Shown here one piece after another: positions 50,859-61,378 of a stretch of DNA of 64,000 nt. The notes beneath the pieces were generated by a model that worked only from the letters and a program-made list of their open reading frames with translations, ran no database searches and was not told where the DNA came from. Origin of the DNA: Saccharomycopsis crataegensis (taxonomy: Eukaryota; Ascomycota; Saccharomycetes; Ascoideales; Saccharomycopsidaceae); contig NW_027043829.1 of NCBI RefSeq assembly GCF_037102585.1, forward strand, positions 3,782,001 to 3,846,000. Reading direction: 5' to 3'. The translations under genes were made by a program, and so were the position numbers. The stretch's first letter is position 1, and each line of letters opens with the position of its first letter.

Positions 50859-52145
50859 TTACAATAAGCGGCTCGTACTGTCTTCCGAAGGTCTGGATCC
50901 ACCACTGTTGATACCAGTCAATCCATTATCCTTTTTCAAATTATTCTCCAACGCGAAATTCTTCTTGATTTTTTTCAATTGCCAGCGTATTGGGAGAATC
51001 GGATAATACCCGTGCTTATTCTCGTATTTAATGCAATGGAACACTCCAGAGACCACCAACCAGTAAACAATGTAAGCAGTAACACTTCCATAGGTGGCGC
51101 TATTAGTCCAGCCAAAGATCGCGGTGGCAATCATCCAAGGACCATCAGCTTCACCATTACAGCAATTCACATGCCATACCAGGTTGTCGATATCGTACGA
51201 TCCAGGGCCTGAACCGACTTCTGAAACGTCGAGCCCCCCACATTTATCAATAAATTTTTGCAATTCAAGCTGCCATATCCCTTTGGCCATTAATCCTGCC
51301 GCGAGAATATAGAGCAATGCAGTGGAATACACCATGAACCGTTGAGACGACACCGAAGAAGTTCCGCTGTGATACACAAACAACCCAATGGCAGTGCCCA
51401 CGGCAATTCCCAAAATGATGGAAAGCAAATAAGTCAGGGCTTCTTCGGTGACACCAATACCCCCGATAAACAAGATGGATTCGAGACATTCTCGTAAAGT
51501 AGTCACGAACGGTAAAATGAACAAGATATTACGGGAGGCAAATCTCTTCGCACCACGATTCCACATCCAAGCCCTGTGCTTCAATTTATCGATAAATGAG
51601 GCTCCAGAATCAGCGTACAAGTACCGCAGCGAAGCTCTGACCATCATATCGTCACTCTGGGATACCGCGCTCAAGATGTGGCCCAATTTGGCGTGCCATT
51701 TCCGCTCAAGCTTGTTCAATTGAAGCATTCCAAATCCCATGATGGAAATAATGATAGAGGCAGCAATTGAGAACACCGCCTCCCAATAATGTTCGGATTT
51801 TGCCCAAAGATCGATTTTTAAAGCGTAAAACGTTAGGATGAATAAACCACCAATTAAAAGACAGACAACCACCCCGCTGAACGCCCCAAGCCAAACTTGC
51901 AATCGTAGCTTACGAAGCATGGCAGCCTCAGCAGTACTGTTTGCTTCATTAAGGGACAAGGCGTCAGCATCTTCGTATTCACCATTGGACGATGATGGGT
52001 CTTGAGATGAGCTTGTATTGTTCTTGGTCTTCGAAGCGTTTTGTTCAAGAAACGCGAGAAGAACTGAGACAATAATTACACATTCAAGAGTTTCTCTAAA
52101 GAGAATGAAAAAAATGTTTATGGAGAAATACTCTCCTAAGATCAT
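50859..52145 (-). CDS. FTH1: Vacuolar iron permease Fth1
   Basis: A 428-residue multi-span permease of the oxidase-dependent Fe transporter family. REXXE iron-binding motifs are RETLE in the first helix (residues 17-21) and RECLE in a later one. It resembles Fth1 rather than Ftr1: the start GEYFSINIFFILFRE, the long hydrophilic loop after helix 1, IDLWAKSEHYWEAV, and especially GIWQLELQKFIDKCGG, GSGPGSYDI, VWHVNCCNGEADG and FGWTNSATYGSV. In S. cerevisiae, Fth1 works with the multicopper oxidase Fet5 to mobilise vacuolar iron. A palindromic CACCC (Aft-type) element lies about 290 bp upstream. Confidence 0.94.
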   Translation of the reverse strand: MILGEYFSINIFFILFRETLECVIIVSVLLAFLEQNASKTKNNTSSSQDPSSSNGEYEDADALSLNEANSTAEAAMLRKLRLQVWLGAFSGVVVCLLIGGLFILTFYALKIDLWAKSEHYWEAVFSIAASIIISIMGFGMLQLNKLERKWHAKLGHILSAVSQSDDMMVRASLRYLYADSGASFIDKLKHRAWMWNRGAKRFASRNILFILPFVTTLRECLESILFIGGIGVTEEALTYLLSIILGIAVGTAIGLFVYHSGTSSVSSQRFMVYSTALLYILAAGLMAKGIWQLELQKFIDKCGGLDVSEVGSGPGSYDIDNLVWHVNCCNGEADGPWMIATAIFGWTNSATYGSVTAYIVYWLVVSGVFHCIKYENKHGYYPILPIRWQLKKIKKNFALENNLKKDNGLTGINSGGSRPSEDSTSRLL

Positions 52146-52428
52146 TGTTTATGGTTTGTGTTGTATGATATTAATCCTCAGTTTTATCAGGGGGGAGGAC
52201 AAGGTTAATTTTTGTTTAGGAAAAAAAAAAAAAAAAAACGGGAGACTGTTAAAAAATTCTGAACCCTTCAATTCGTGATTCCCTCTATCAACTGTTTCCT
52301 ATGAGTTCAGTTAGCAAAAAATTCTCAGTAATCACAATAAAAAGAAGCAGATAAATTGACAAATATGGGGGGGAACTCCCGCATAGAGCGATTTCATTTA
52401 AATAGTTCGAGTATCTGAGAGAGGTGCC

Positions 52429-52441
52429 GGGTGCTGCACCC
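52429..52441. promoter_or_regulatory. Palindromic Aft-type CACCC element upstream of FTH1
   Basis: GGGTGCTGCACCC is a perfect 13-bp palindrome around a central T, containing TGCACCC on one strand and AGCACCC on the other. The yeast Aft1/Aft2 iron-regulon consensus is YRCACCC, so this is a double site 290 bp upstream of an iron permease known to be iron-regulated in S. cerevisiae. Binding is inferred. Confidence 0.6.
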
Positions 52442-53800
52442 TGGGAAAGTGCTTTTCTACCGAATTACCTTCTTTTTATTATTAGACAACAGTCTCATCT
52501 CCATTAGATAGATAGATAGATATGTCTTGATACGTGGGTGTTCAATTTGTTTAACATGGTGCTAGATCCCAAAAATACTATTTCAAGAGAGCTGCCCTCT
52601 CAAAAAAAAAAAAAAAAGAGCATTATCCCACTCCATGACCCAACAGGTATTACCTTAAGAGCTTGATGTATGATTGATTTATTATCTTGAAGTATGCCCC
52701 TGTAATTTTGCTTTTTTTTTTTTTTTCATTTGGCGACCACCATATGAACAATTTTGTATCATGATAACTGATCCAGGTTGTTTTGGAATGAAACAGGGCA
52801 CAGTATAAATAATCAAAAATCTGCTTTTGTGAAAGATCCCACAAGGGGTAAAGAAGAAGGATAATAATAGTCCTCAAAGACTAGATAGATTTGATTTTGA
52901 ACTGGTTGGTTGAATCATTAACAAGAAACACAAAGTAAACTCAAACATCCAATATGGAATAATAAATAGTCTATTGTGTTTCAAACATGAATAAGAAAAT
53001 TGGCAGCTCAGATAAGCATCGCTGAAACATTGATAGCATAACAATCTTGGAAGTATTAGCGGACAACTTTTCTTTTAGACCGTTGATTTCAGAGATCATT
53101 TTTCCAATAATGGAAGGTCGTAAAGGATCAAATTTTTTCTCTTTGAAGTCACAAAACGTTACACAAAGCATTTGCTTTGCTATAAAGGCTATGAGTGAAT
53201 GTTATTCATAGATCTTTCACCGATCCCCTAACTATGAGCTCTGTAGAAGTATATACTCCTAAGGAGAGTAGTGTTTTCGCTCTTCCCATTTTTATCGATG
53301 CCTGGAGTATTAATATTTGCATCTGTTGTCTTCATTTTTAGCACTGATTAGAAGATCTATTATCAAGATCAAAAAAGTGGGTTACAGATTGTGAATTAGG
53401 GCCACTGACTGTCACACCCATCTTTCTTTTTTTGTCCTGGAATGAAAACTGTAGCGATTTACTAATGGTAATATGTCACAAGATACTACTGCTGCAAGAT
53501 CTGTCTAGCAATAGAAGAATAATGAAAAATGAAGGATAAATAGAAGAATAATAAAATATATGATGATGAATAAACCGTCAACAGTAACCAGTGCTGTTCC
53601 CCCCGGACTTGGCCGTACGCATCGTAGTTTTATCGCCGTTGATGTGTTGTCTTATCGAGGCATTTTTCTTTTTGCTGATGAGAAGCTTCAATAAATGCTG
53701 TGAAGTTTACTGAGACCAGGGGGGGAGGGAGTAGCACAATTGAAGAAACACCAAGATACATGATGATACACATTCACTCTGCGGTATGAAGTAATATATG

Positions 53801-53826
53801 AGTCTCTCTCTCTCTCTCTCTCTCTC
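53801..53826. repeat. CT dinucleotide repeat
   Basis: About thirteen CT units, followed 25 bp later by GAAGAAGAAGAAGAA. Simple-sequence DNA in the gene-poor spacer. Confidence 0.9.
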
Positions 53827-54468
53827 TGACGTACGATATGGCATAATTAGAAGAAGAAGAAGAAGGGACGTACCGGGTGGAGTGGGGGGATCTGATGCCA
53901 TCCATGTTGAGAGAAATAGGCAGCTGCATAACTTTTCGTCCTCCACACAGGCTGGTGGAGACGGAAAAATCACCAGGTGTCCAAATTCTAACTTTCCTTT
54001 TTCAGAAGCACGCCGCCGGACCATCGGCGACAGCGAGCGACAGAACCATCAGACGGTGTTGAGGAGGGGGAGGGGGAGGGGATATAGGATATACAAGAAT
54101 ATCACCGGCTGTCATGACAGTTCAAATGAACAATGTTCCTGGTATAATAAATATACACTACTTACTATATCGTAGGATACTTACAATTGTATGGTGGCGG
54201 CCAATGTTGAGGGAAATAACCTCAAAGCGATAAATTATTGACAGCTTACTTCGTATCGGGTGACATGCCAATTGTCATGTGACCTTGCATTGTATCTCCC
54301 GATCAAATTAGACGTTTTTTTTTTATCGGGGAGGGTGTTTTTTTTTTTGTTGATGATGATGCTACAGCGTTTCTCCTCCCGGATACCGTCACTTGCAACT
54401 GATCTTCTTTTTTGTTGAGAAGGTGACCCTCGCTAAACAACAAATATCGACAGCCCACGGAACACAAT

Positions 54469-54469
54469 T

Positions 54470-54505
<36 letters not shown>
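54469..54505. repeat. TTTC tetranucleotide repeat
   Basis: About nine TTTC units; a shorter TTTC run follows at about 54570-54588. Both lie about 0.9-1.0 kb before the malic enzyme start. CACGTGAT occurs between them at 54526-54533. Confidence 0.9.
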
Positions 54506-54506
<1 letters not shown>

Positions 54507-55172
54507 ACTACACACACCCCACATCCACGTGATACAGGGTGAATGCAGATCGACAAAGAAGAATTTTTTTCTTTCTTTCTTTCTTTTTTCTTTTTTTTTT
54601 TTGGTGGGGTAGACAAGTAAACACCTTAGAAGTGATTACGTAACGCACAAACGGAGTACTCAACAGAGGCATAACATAACCTTCGATGGATGTCTCTGGT
54701 TAATGAAATAAGTATGCTAATAAGCACTCTACACTATCGGTAAATATTAAACATATAGGCATCACATCAGCTGTTTCATCGACGATCGGTAGTCGCCCCG
54801 CAACATGAACCAAACAAGAGGTTACAGCCATCGCATTTACTAAATGTTATACATTTATTTCTATTGTCATATCGTTACAACAGGAAAAAAAAAATTCTTC
54901 CGTGTTTCCACGTCAAAGCGGCCCCTTTCTGACGGGAGCAAACCGGAGCACCAGACACACCCAAAATTGTAGACAAATGGGAATCTATATCCTATAAAAT
55001 GCCATCTCTCTAATATGTATCTTTCTTTCCAAATAATAATAATAGTAGAAGTAGTAGTAATAATCATAATGATGATATATCAATAACAGCCAAACTAACA
55101 ACAACTACAGCACAACACAACACAACTAACAGCGATCAATAGGGTCGTTGCCTCGGCGCCGCATACTGCCTT

Positions 55173-55184
55173 CGGAGTACTCCG
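55173..55184. promoter_or_regulatory. CGG-N6-CCG palindrome upstream of malic enzyme
   Basis: CGGAGTACTCCG is a perfect 12-bp palindrome about 290 bp before the malic enzyme ATG. The same half CGGAGTACT recurs at 54652-54660. Inverted CGG triplets with six-base spacing are the binding layout of some Zn2Cys6 regulators such as Ppr1. The regulator is unknown. Confidence 0.5.
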
Positions 55185-55471
55185 GCCACAGGAAAACCTC
55201 GGGCATCTACGGGTGAATTTTTTTTTTTTTTTTTTTTCCAACCGTCGACTACTCGCACTACTCATCTCTCTCTCTCTGCTCCCCTCAGTAGTGGGTGGGT
55301 GAGAAGTATATAATCCTCCATGATTCCTCACACAATATATACAATACGTAAAGAGTAGTCTTTTCTTTTTCTATTTTTTTTTTTTGTCAATTTTATTATT
55401 ATATCTCTCACTTCCTCTTGATTCCCCAAATCACACCAAAATATAACATAATAATAATCAAAATACACAAG

Positions 55472-57247
55472 ATGACTTATAGTGAAAGTGCCTACAAACC
55501 ACAGCAACCAAAACAGACAAGATTGTCTGCGCAAGGCCCTATCGAATGTTGCTTGACCGGTTTCCAATTGTTGAACTCTCCTCTTTTCAATAAAGGGTCT
55601 GCTTTTACAAAACAAGAAAGATTGGCCTTTGGTCTTGAAGGCTTGCTCCCCCCACAAATCAACAACCTTGACGAACAAGTTGAAAGAGCTTACAAGCAAC
55701 TATCTTTCCTCAAGACCCCTCTTGCCAAGAATGACTTTTGTACCAGTATGAGACAACAGAATAAAGTTTTGTTTTACGAATTGGTACGCCGTCATGTCAG
55801 AGAATTGTTGCCAATTATTTACACTCCAACCGAAGGTGATGCCATTGCTGCCTACAGTCACCGTTTTAGAAGACCAGAAGGTTGTTTCTTGGATATCACC
55901 GACCCTCAGTCTGTCGAAAAAAGATTGGCTGCCTTTGGTCAAGATAAGGATGTTGATTATATTGTCGTTTCCGATGGTGAAGGTATTCTTGGGATTGGTG
56001 ACCAAGGTGCCGGTGGGGTCCGTATCGCCATTTCCAAATTGGCGTTGATGACCCTTTGTGGTGGTATTCACCCAGGCCGTGGTATTCCAATTTGTCTAGA
56101 TGTCGGTACTAACAACCAAGAATTGGCCAATGATGAACTCTACATGGGTAACCGTTTCCCAAGAGTCACTGGGGAAGCTTACTATGAATTTGCCGATGTT
56201 TTCATGCAATCAGTCAAGAAGCTTTTCCCTAATGCCATTGTGCATTTTGAAGATTTCGGGGTTGGTAACGCCAGAAACTTGTTGAAACGTTATCGTAAAG
56301 AGCTCCCATGCTTCAACGATGACATCCAAGGGACTGGTGCCGTGGTCATGGCCTCGATTATTGCTGCTTTGAACTTTACCAAGCGTGAATTGCTCGACTC
56401 TAAGATTGTCATTTTTGGCTCGGGTTCTGCTGGTCTTGGGATTGCTGACCAAATTGTCTCCCATATGCACACTCATGGTGCCACCGAAGAACAAGCCAGA
56501 TCAAAGATCCACTGTATTGATCGTCATGGTCTTATTATTGATTCCATGGACTCGACTTTGGCCAGTGAAGATCAACTCATTTATGCCGACCGTGCCAGTG
56601 ATTGGGAAGGGGTTGACACCAAATCACTTTTGCAAGTGGTTTCTAAAGTCAAGCCAACGATTCTTATTGGCTGTTCTACTAGACCAGGATCATTTACCGA
56701 AGAAGTTGTCAAGGAGATGTACGCTCACAACCCACAACCAATTATTTTCCCATTGTCTAACCCAACCAGACTTCACGAAGCCACTCCAAAGGATCTTATG
56801 GAATGGACCGACAACAATGCCTTGGTGGCCACTGGGTCTCCATTCAAGCCGGTCAATGGGTACGTTTCATCCGAAAACAACAATTGTTTCTCATTCCCAG
56901 GTATTGGTCTCGGTGCGGTGTTGAGTAGAGCTAGTGAAATTAGTGAAAAGATGATTAGTGCTGCTGTTGATGAATTGGCCAAACTTTCTCCAAAGAAGGT
57001 CGACCCTAAGGCTGGTCTTTTGCCGCCAGTGGAACAAATTGTCGAATGTTCTTCTAGAATTGCCACTGCCGTGATGTTGCAAGCTGTGAATGAAGGATTG
57101 GCCAGAGTTGAAAATGATGGAAAGGTCAAGGTTCCAAGAGATTATGACGCCGCTCATGAATGGGTGAAATCTCAAATGTGGAGACCAAAGTACAGAGACT
57201 TGATTAGAGTTGAACATTCTCCAGAAATCCACACCCACCAACATTAA
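55472..57247 (+). CDS. MAE1: Malic enzyme (NAD(P)-dependent), probably cytosolic
   Basis: A 591-residue oxidative decarboxylase converting malate to pyruvate and CO2. It starts MTYSESAYKPQQPK; the open frame upstream has no ATG. Family features: LLPIIYTPTEGD (catalytic Tyr near 117), VSDGEGILGIGDQGAGG, IPICLDVGTNN, CFNDDIQGTGAVV (metal-binding acids), the dinucleotide fold FGSGSAGLGIAD, and PLSNPTRLHEA. S. cerevisiae Mae1 (669 residues) is mitochondrial with an N-terminal presequence. Here the N-terminus is short, Gln/Pro-rich and not presequence-like, suggesting a cytosolic enzyme. Cofactor preference cannot be read with confidence. Confidence 0.95.
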   Translation: MTYSESAYKPQQPKQTRLSAQGPIECCLTGFQLLNSPLFNKGSAFTKQERLAFGLEGLLPPQINNLDEQVERAYKQLSFLKTPLAKNDFCTSMRQQNKVLFYELVRRHVRELLPIIYTPTEGDAIAAYSHRFRRPEGCFLDITDPQSVEKRLAAFGQDKDVDYIVVSDGEGILGIGDQGAGGVRIAISKLALMTLCGGIHPGRGIPICLDVGTNNQELANDELYMGNRFPRVTGEAYYEFADVFMQSVKKLFPNAIVHFEDFGVGNARNLLKRYRKELPCFNDDIQGTGAVVMASIIAALNFTKRELLDSKIVIFGSGSAGLGIADQIVSHMHTHGATEEQARSKIHCIDRHGLIIDSMDSTLASEDQLIYADRASDWEGVDTKSLLQVVSKVKPTILIGCSTRPGSFTEEVVKEMYAHNPQPIIFPLSNPTRLHEATPKDLMEWTDNNALVATGSPFKPVNGYVSSENNNCFSFPGIGLGAVLSRASEISEKMISAAVDELAKLSPKKVDPKAGLLPPVEQIVECSSRIATAVMLQAVNEGLARVENDGKVKVPRDYDAAHEWVKSQMWRPKYRDLIRVEHSPEIHTHQH

Positions 57248-57603
57248 GCAGGTGGCTGCTTGTTTTTCTTTTTCTTTTTTGTTTCATTTGCTATCTTTCG
57301 CATCATTTTAAGATTGTTTTTGCATTGGTTTTTTTATCATTATCATTATATTTTGGCGTTGGTTGTTGCCTCTAATCTACAATAGGAAAAAAAAACAAAA
57401 AAAAAACATGGTTTTTTCCCCACTATGATATACTTTTCTCATATACTCGCATTATTGAGTCATATATACAAAGTTATAATAAGTAATTAATATTCCGTAT
57501 AATTTTTTATAATGATTTTGTGAAGTTTTGTAGTGTATGTGAAGATTTTTGGGGGAGAGGGGAATTTAAAGATGGATGATCTTGTATAATTGAAACATCA
57601 TAA

Positions 57604-57728
<125 letters not shown>

Positions 57729-57945
57729 GGTCCTCCCCAAGGATCCAGTGAAAATGGGTGGGTTCATACATACCATTCCTTAGTTTTTCTCTACAAAGAT
57801 TGGAACATAACCGATAGAATATATTCATAATAATAAGAATGTTCAGCAAAGAAAAGCGAATATAGAAGAATGTTGGAAATACAACAACCGATAGAATGGG
57901 TATAAAGAAATGATATAAACCAGAAAAGCAAACAAGCAAACAAGC

Positions 57946-57949
57946 AAAA

Positions 57950-57996
<47 letters not shown>

Positions 57997-58024
57997 GTAA
58001 ATAAATGAATAAATAAATAAATAA
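57946..58024. repeat. AAAT tetranucleotide array
   Basis: About twenty AAAT units with two interruptions (AAGT, AATG), about 120-200 bp beyond the stop of the minus-strand LRR gene, preceded by short AACAAGCAA repeats. Confidence 0.95.
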
Positions 58025-58147
58025 GCCACCAAAAAATAAAAAGTAATGGAAAGAATTAAAATGAAAAATGATAAACAAAAAAAAAAAACAATTGAAAAAA
58101 CTAAAAACTTTTTTTTCTTAATCTAAATTATATTTATTTAGTAAATA

Positions 58148-59947
58148 TCAATAGATCAAAATATAATCGAATAACGCGGAAAAGAATCTTGATGCCATAC
58201 TTCCCACACCACCACCAGCATTATTGTTGTGATCGGCAATAGTAACGCCACATAAATCAATGTTACGATCTTTCAACCAGGTGAGATCTTGAGAGTGCCA
58301 TGAACTATCGGTTAAATTCAACCTCCAAAGATTGGGTAATTTCCGCAACGACTGTAAATTGATCAACTGGCACCCCCCGGAAAGATCGATATTACGAAGT
58401 TTCTTCAAGTTGGCGAACCGTGCCACGTCCAATTGACCCTGGTTTTTCAGCAAATCAAGGGTTTGAAGATTGAGCAAATTCTGTAGGTTCTCGACGATAG
58501 TGAATCTATTGTTGGATAATTCGAGCTTGACCAAATTGGTCAACGAGTGCAAATTGTCGATTTTCCCAATCAGGGTGTAAGATAATGATAAATGGGTGAG
58601 GTTGGTCAAAGTTTCCAAGTTCTCGATGGATTTGATATGATGGTTATGGTTCAAGTTTAAATGCTTGAGGTTGGTGAGGGTCGATAACCCCTCGATGGTC
58701 TTGATGTAGCAATGCAGAAGGTCCAAGGTTTCCAAGTTGGTCAAAGTCTCAAGATTCTGGATCTTGTAGATCTTATTGAAGGATAAATCTAACACCTTGA
58801 GCTGTTGCAAATTATCCAAATGTTGTAATTGTAAAATATGGTTTTTCGACAATTGCAACACTTGTAAATCTTGGTGGTATTGGAAATTCTTGAGGTCATT
58901 AATTTTGTTGTCGTTCAAGCAGAGGTTGTGCAAGTTGGAATTTTCCAACATACAAAATGCGCTGATTTTGTTACCGGTCAAATCCAACGAGTGTAGATTC
59001 TTCAAGTGTTTTAAAGGGGTCAGCAATTCGTCCATGCTATGATACGAACACCTGGTCAAGTTCAATTGATCGATATTTTTCAGACCACTAATGACTTTCG
59101 ACAAGCTAGAGTCGCTGATTTTTTTATGGTTGCCATCAAACGAGAAAATCCGCAACTTATCCAAATTCCAAGTCCCCACGATTTCAAACATCATCATTGA
59201 GTCGGAATCCCACTGGGAGATCTTTATCTTTTGTAGGCTTTGGAAATTTTCATGGTTCAACTGCTGACAATTCAATTTTTTCATGGAGTTGATGCCGAGC
59301 TCCCTGAGTTTGGGAGACGATTTCCAAGTGGTACCGTCAAGGGTTTTCAAACAAATGGTGGTGGACAAAGTTTGCAATTCAGGGGCTTTGATGGGTTCTG
59401 ACATTTGGTTACCAGACTTGGTTTGCAAGTATTTCAAACGGGAAAGATTATAATTCTGTAAATTGGAAGGGTTATGGTGCTCAACAAGGGAGATTATTGG
59501 GGTGGCGATCGGGGGTAGTTGGTAATAAGTGACAAGGCTCTGTAGTTGGGGTAAAGTGTTGATGAACTCGGCGATTTTCAGCTTGAAAAACTCGGGCATA
59601 TCGCCACGATAATGGTTGGGAATGGTGATGTTTTTCACGTTATGTTTGTACCGCGATAGTTTTTCGAAGCTGAGGGTGTCGACATTTATCAAGATGGAAG
59701 AGGGGGAATTTTTGGAATCGATCAATCGGATTTCCAAGTCATTGTCGTCACCGATGGTGGATTGGTAGTAGTGGCCGTGGAAGCATTCCCAGCTACATAG
59801 TTGGACTTCTTTGAAAAGATGGAGTTCGATACATTTCTTGATTTCATGATGGGGGATGGTTTGATGGATCTTCAACAATTGTCGGGTATCTTGGACGTAA
59901 CCAAAGATTTGGCAAAGGATTTCTGAAGGGAGCTGACCAAGTGACAT
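58148..59947 (-). CDS. F-box protein with SDS22-type leucine-rich repeats (paralogue)
   Basis: A 599-residue protein. The N-terminus LGQLPSEILCQIFGYV is a clear F-box-like start, consistent with Skp1 binding in an SCF ligase. After a weakly repetitive region (about 60-300), SDS22-like LRRs run from about 310 to 560 (LKVLDLSFNKIYKIQNLETL, LTHLSLSYTLIGKIDNL). The C-terminus has a glycine-rich turn then a hydrophobic helix (FFSALFDYILIY), unlike the nuclear signal of the relative at 28774-30873. The two share domain order but are clearly diverged. SCF receptor role is inference; no substrate suggested. The leader lies in AT-rich, repeat-rich DNA. Confidence 0.85.
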   Translation of the reverse strand: MSLGQLPSEILCQIFGYVQDTRQLLKIHQTIPHHEIKKCIELHLFKEVQLCSWECFHGHYYQSTIGDDNDLEIRLIDSKNSPSSILINVDTLSFEKLSRYKHNVKNITIPNHYRGDMPEFFKLKIAEFINTLPQLQSLVTYYQLPPIATPIISLVEHHNPSNLQNYNLSRLKYLQTKSGNQMSEPIKAPELQTLSTTICLKTLDGTTWKSSPKLRELGINSMKKLNCQQLNHENFQSLQKIKISQWDSDSMMMFEIVGTWNLDKLRIFSFDGNHKKISDSSLSKVISGLKNIDQLNLTRCSYHSMDELLTPLKHLKNLHSLDLTGNKISAFCMLENSNLHNLCLNDNKINDLKNFQYHQDLQVLQLSKNHILQLQHLDNLQQLKVLDLSFNKIYKIQNLETLTNLETLDLLHCYIKTIEGLSTLTNLKHLNLNHNHHIKSIENLETLTNLTHLSLSYTLIGKIDNLHSLTNLVKLELSNNRFTIVENLQNLLNLQTLDLLKNQGQLDVARFANLKKLRNIDLSGGCQLINLQSLRKLPNLWRLNLTDSSWHSQDLTWLKDRNIDLCGVTIADHNNNAGGGVGSMASRFFSALFDYILIY

Positions 59948-60918
59948 TTAACGAGAGAGAGAGATATAGGGTGGGCGAAGGGAGTGTATATCGAGGTGAT
60001 AAAGGTTAGAAAATATTGGGTATACCACCCATATATATGTGATATATATATATATGTTTATATATTAAGTGATACCAGATGAAATAGGTTGACTCCTTGT
60101 GGCACCCAATAATTACGGTGATATTATAAAAATAACCTTAAAAATGGCGGTGCAGCGATGATCTTCCTGGAAAAAAAAAAAAGAGAACAAAAAAAAAAAA
60201 TTGGTGCGAATTCTCGAGAATGGAAGCGACCGTGCTGGTGGTGCAGGTGCACTCACTTCACTCCTCAGTGACTATTATTATTATTATTATTATTGTTATT
60301 ATTTATTTATTTATTTATTTATTTATTGTTGATATCTGGTGGTATATATGGTTATTGTATATCACTCTACGTGGAGAATAATATAATAATAATAATATAC
60401 AAGCGAGTGCCACACACACCAGATTAAAAAAGAAGGAGGAGGAGGAGGAGGAGGAGGAGGAAGAAAAGAAAATTAAAAGTGAAAATAATCCCAGAAGATT
60501 TCTCAGATCTTGATTGAATACACACCTCAACCCACAGAAACTTAATATGTGGAAAGAGGCAAAATTTAATACTCTTCCACAACATCAATGAGATCCGGCA
60601 ATCACTGAAGAATAGCAGTGTATATGTACATTGACATCTATTATATCTCAACTTACCACACCACCACCCACCAGTTCCCCCTTTGTGTTTTGCTTTTTTT
60701 TCTGTGTGGCAAAACATAGCTACTTTAAGGGGGGGGGTCGCGTTCCGATGTCCACCAATTGGTCAATTAATTGGTCAACCAAGCAAGCAAACAAACAAAA
60801 AACAAATAAGAAATAACAGTATCATCGTATCAGAAATTTGGTTTGGTTGATCCTTGCAATCAAAGTTTAGAATTTTAAAATACCGCCATTCTACAAGGAT
60901 GGCTGTTAAATTACACTC

Positions 60919-60953
<35 letters not shown>

Positions 60954-61119
60954 ATTACCATCATGATTCGCTTCCCCTCCCCCCCCCCCCTTCCTTACTT
61001 AATCATCGTGTATCTTCTACAATTATCTTTTTTTTTTTTTGATAGATGATGATAATACTGATAAGCCATTTATTTCCAGTGCGCGTGCGATAAAGATTTT
61101 TGTTTTTTGGCTCCATCAC

Positions 61120-61196
61120 ATTAAGCCGTGCTCCCCCTTGATTTATCCGTGCCGTCCGTCATTTAACCGTGTGCACCCAATCCCAATTTAACTGCG
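61120..61196. promoter_or_regulatory. Four degenerate ATTTAACCGTG copies in about 20-25-bp steps
   Basis: ATTAAGCCGTG (61120), ATTTATCCGTG (61141), ATTTAACCGTG (61161) and ATTTAACTGCG (61186) repeat with near two-helical-turn spacing. TGCACCCA, a full YRCACCCR Aft-type match, follows the third at 61172-61179. Looks like a multi-site regulatory element or a decayed tandem repeat; no known factor fits the CCGTG core. Confidence 0.4.
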
Positions 61197-61321
61197 TCCA
61201 TTACCTGACTAGAATGAGACCTCTAACATCTAATAACTAATAACTAAGTCTTAGTCTTAGCTATATACCAAGCCACAATCATTAGATTAGTATATTTCCT
61301 CATATCTCTTGATTGCTGTAA

Positions 61322-61323
<2 letters not shown>

Positions 61324-61362
<39 letters not shown>

Positions 61363-61378
61363 TATTATTATTATTATT
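61324..61378. repeat. ATT trinucleotide array
   Basis: About eighteen ATT units with one short interruption, in the spacer downstream of the siderophore transporter. Confidence 0.95.

Larger units (their letters stand above)
52146..55471. other. 3.3-kb gene-poor spacer between FTH1 and malic enzyme
   Basis: The longest stretch without a recognised gene. Contents: AGAT repeats (about 52506-52521), poly-A/T tracts, a CT repeat (53801-53826), a GAA run (53851-53864), a G-rich run (54066-54081), TTTC arrays (about 54469-54505, 54570-54588) and the promoter region of the malic enzyme. A minus-strand 66-codon ATG ORF at 52971-53171 (MLCVTFCDFKEKKFD ...) has an A-rich start context but no recognisable homologue. 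I saw no tRNA B-box, LTR or transposase remnant. Confidence 0.5.

Noticed and set aside
50859-52145. Plasma-membrane Ftr1 identity
   Set aside because: The long loop after helix 1 and the GIWQLELQ, GSGPGSYDI and FGWTNSAT blocks match Fth1.
52971-53171. 66-codon minus-strand ORF in the large spacer
   Set aside because: Start context is acceptable but there is no homologue I know and one short ORF is expected by chance in 3.3 kb.
54303-54616. Lys/Glu-rich minus-strand frames
   Set aside because: They come from TTTC repeats and poly-T tracts, not a gene.
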